Both the position numbers and the translations under genes were made by a program. Shown here piece after piece: positions 4,864 through 6,007 of a stretch of DNA of 6,007 nucleotides (position 1 is its first letter; the number at the start of each line of letters is the position of its first letter). The notes beneath the pieces were generated by a model. The model ran no database searches, was not told the origin of the DNA, and was given only the letters and a program-made list of their open reading frames with translations. This DNA is from Candidatus Methanophagales archaeon (GTDB lineage: Archaea > Halobacteriota > Syntropharchaeia > Alkanophagales > Methanospirareceae): NCBI GenBank assembly GCA_030668065.1, contig DAOUUS010000103.1:1-6007 (forward strand). The letters are read 5' to 3'.

Positions 4864-5805
4864 AGGCAGGGTCCCATTGTGATTTAATCCCCTTATCTTT
4901 TTTTTCTGATAATTGAACTTCTAGGTCATGTCTCTTGAATTTAAATGATTGTATGCATTCATCAAATATTGGTTCATATTCATCAAATAGATCGGGTTTT
5001 ATCCCGCATGTTATGATGTATTCAATGCTGCCTTTAACAAAACCAACTTTTTTGGTTTTAAGACCCTGTGCCGAATATATCGCCTCAATAGCTTCTATAT
5101 TGTCCACTTTTATGCGTTTTAAAGATTTCATTTTACCATTAAGTCCGTGTACATTCCGTATTACTAAATCTTCCAGATCTTCAATAGATTCCTGAGTTCC
5201 ATAAGTTGGACCAGCCACGAGATTAATATTTCCACCTCTTAGATTGGTAAAATGAACAAGCATCTCTGATGGTAATTTGGTATTAATTTTCCTCCATCCT
5301 TTGGGGCATTTGATTGAAAACACATACTCCTCGTTTGAATATACTTCATCCGCGGATTTTTCCTCAAATTCCAAATCATTTCGAGTTACCTCTTGAAGAG
5401 CTCTTTCAAGTGCCTCACGTACATTAACATTGTTGGGCTCCAACTCCACAGCTTTTCTAAATTCTAATATCGCTCCATCCATCTTTCCTGCTCCTGCAAG
5501 AGCAGCTCCAAGACTACAATGGGCGGAACCAAATTTAGGATCTATCCTTATCGCCTCTTTAAATTCTTTTATGGATTTATTCAGTTTTCCTTTTGAGAAA
5601 AAGCATGCCCTAGGGCATTATGCGCAGGAACAAAATCGGAGTCCATATTCACAGCCATTTTGTAATTAGATATGGCTGCATCCAGATCTCCCTTCATAGT
5701 AAAAACGTGACCTTGATCATAAAACTTTTTTGCCAATCTCAAATTTCCACTCATAAACTTACCTTTTAGATTCATCCATGATATAATCGCTGCTAATATC
5801 AGCAT
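4856..5805 (-). pseudogene. TPR protein with PsbP/DUF1795-like C-terminal domain, broken by a single-base frameshift
   Basis: Two frames make one protein. The first (5805 to TGA at 5583-5581) carries a hydrophobic start (MLILAAIISWM), a first TPR (about 5745-5638) and the beginning of a second (PAHNALGHAFSQK). The second frame continues without a gap (LNKSIKEFKEAIRIDP), then a third TPR (5536-5435, AHCSLGAALAGAGKMDGAI) and a partial fourth. Restoring one base near 5588-5590 gives the canonical QKGKLNKSI, so the break is an indel of one G or A. After the TPRs, about 5326-4931 encodes EYVFSIKCPKGW...YIITCG...CIQSFKFK, resembling PsbP/DUF1795-type domains. Repaired length is about 316 residues from 5805, or 299 from the ATG at 5754, which has AAAGGT six bases ahead. 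TPRs mediate protein contacts; function unknown. A sequencing error is as likely as a true pseudogene. Confidence 0.7.
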
Positions 5806-5894
5806 AAATATAAAGAAATACTTTGCCCATCCATATTCAAACCTGATATAACCCGAAGGTTCAACGACTAGTGTAGTGTTTCTTAATTATCACA

Positions 5895-6007
5895 TCAATA
5901 AACATTCGACACCACCCCTCCAGGAATTTCGTCCATTTTATATTTCCATTTGAAAACCACGGGCATTTGATTTAGCTCATCAAAATATTTGAGAATACGT
6001 TCTTTGA
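5895..6007 (-). CDS. 3' end of an unidentified gene entering from the right edge
   Basis: A minus-strand frame is open from the right edge to TGA at 5897-5895 and encodes 36 residues (starts KERILKYFDELNQ, ends GGVVSNVY). The mix of charged and aromatic residues looks like real protein, but it is too short to identify. It would be the first visible member of the right-hand operon. Ninety bases separate its stop from the ATG at 5805. Within them the TPR frame is also open, from a stop at about 5889, and reads VVEPSGYIRFEYGWAKYFFIF, which extends the hydrophobic segment but offers no start codon. Confidence 0.4.
   Translation of the reverse strand, partial: KERILKYFDELNQMPVVFKWKYKMDEIPGGVVSNVY

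Noticed and set aside
1..6007. tRNA, rRNA or CRISPR array
   Set aside because: No cloverleaf with the T-loop consensus, no conserved rRNA segment and no regularly spaced direct repeats were seen on either strand.

Overview
The window looks archaeal and probably comes from a methanogen or methanotroph-related euryarchaeon. The main evidence is a recognisable MptE-type pterin pyrophosphokinase, an enzyme of tetrahydromethanopterin synthesis. Supporting signs are TATA-box-like AT motifs upstream of genes, frequent AGG/AGA and ATA codons, a lipoprotein with an archaeal-style signal peptide, and decayed insertion sequences. The exact lineage (for example an ANME-1 or Syntrophoarchaeum relative) is a guess that this sequence alone cannot settle.

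Layout, left to right. Positions 1-649 are an insertion-sequence graveyard. The 5' part of a zinc-ribbon transposase (broken by frameshifts, running off the left edge) abuts the helix-turn-helix start of an IS630-type transposase that stops abruptly near 371. Next, on the minus strand, is an intact 495-codon gene joining an NAD-binding RCK/TrkA-N domain to a DHH-DHHA1 phosphoesterase (738-2225). It is divergent from mptE (2336-2980, plus strand), with an AT-rich 110-bp promoter region between them. mptE converges on a minus-strand lipoprotein gene (3110-3943) made of a signal peptide, a Pro/Thr linker, a META (HslJ-like) domain and a second C-terminal domain. A 34-codon reading frame with its own ribosome site overlaps the lipoprotein start by four bases.

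The right third is read on the minus strand and looks like an operon: the 3' end of an unidentified gene (6007-5895), a membrane-anchored or cytosolic TPR protein with a PsbP/DUF1795-like C-terminal domain (5805-4856, broken by one missing base), a 53-codon ORF whose ATG overlaps the TPR stop (4863-4702), a hydrophobic frame in the next register (4705-4598), and a DsrE-family protein (4595-4152) whose ATG lies two bases beyond that frame's stop. A large nested inverted repeat with T-tracts follows the DsrE gene and probably terminates the operon.

The genes do not form one obvious pathway. mptE supplies a C1 cofactor. The RCK-DHH protein is probably a nucleotide-responsive phosphodiesterase of unknown substrate. 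The lipoprotein and TPR-PsbP proteins are probably envelope-associated. The least explained stretch is 4598-4863, where two tightly packed small frames and two hairpins link the TPR gene to the DsrE gene.
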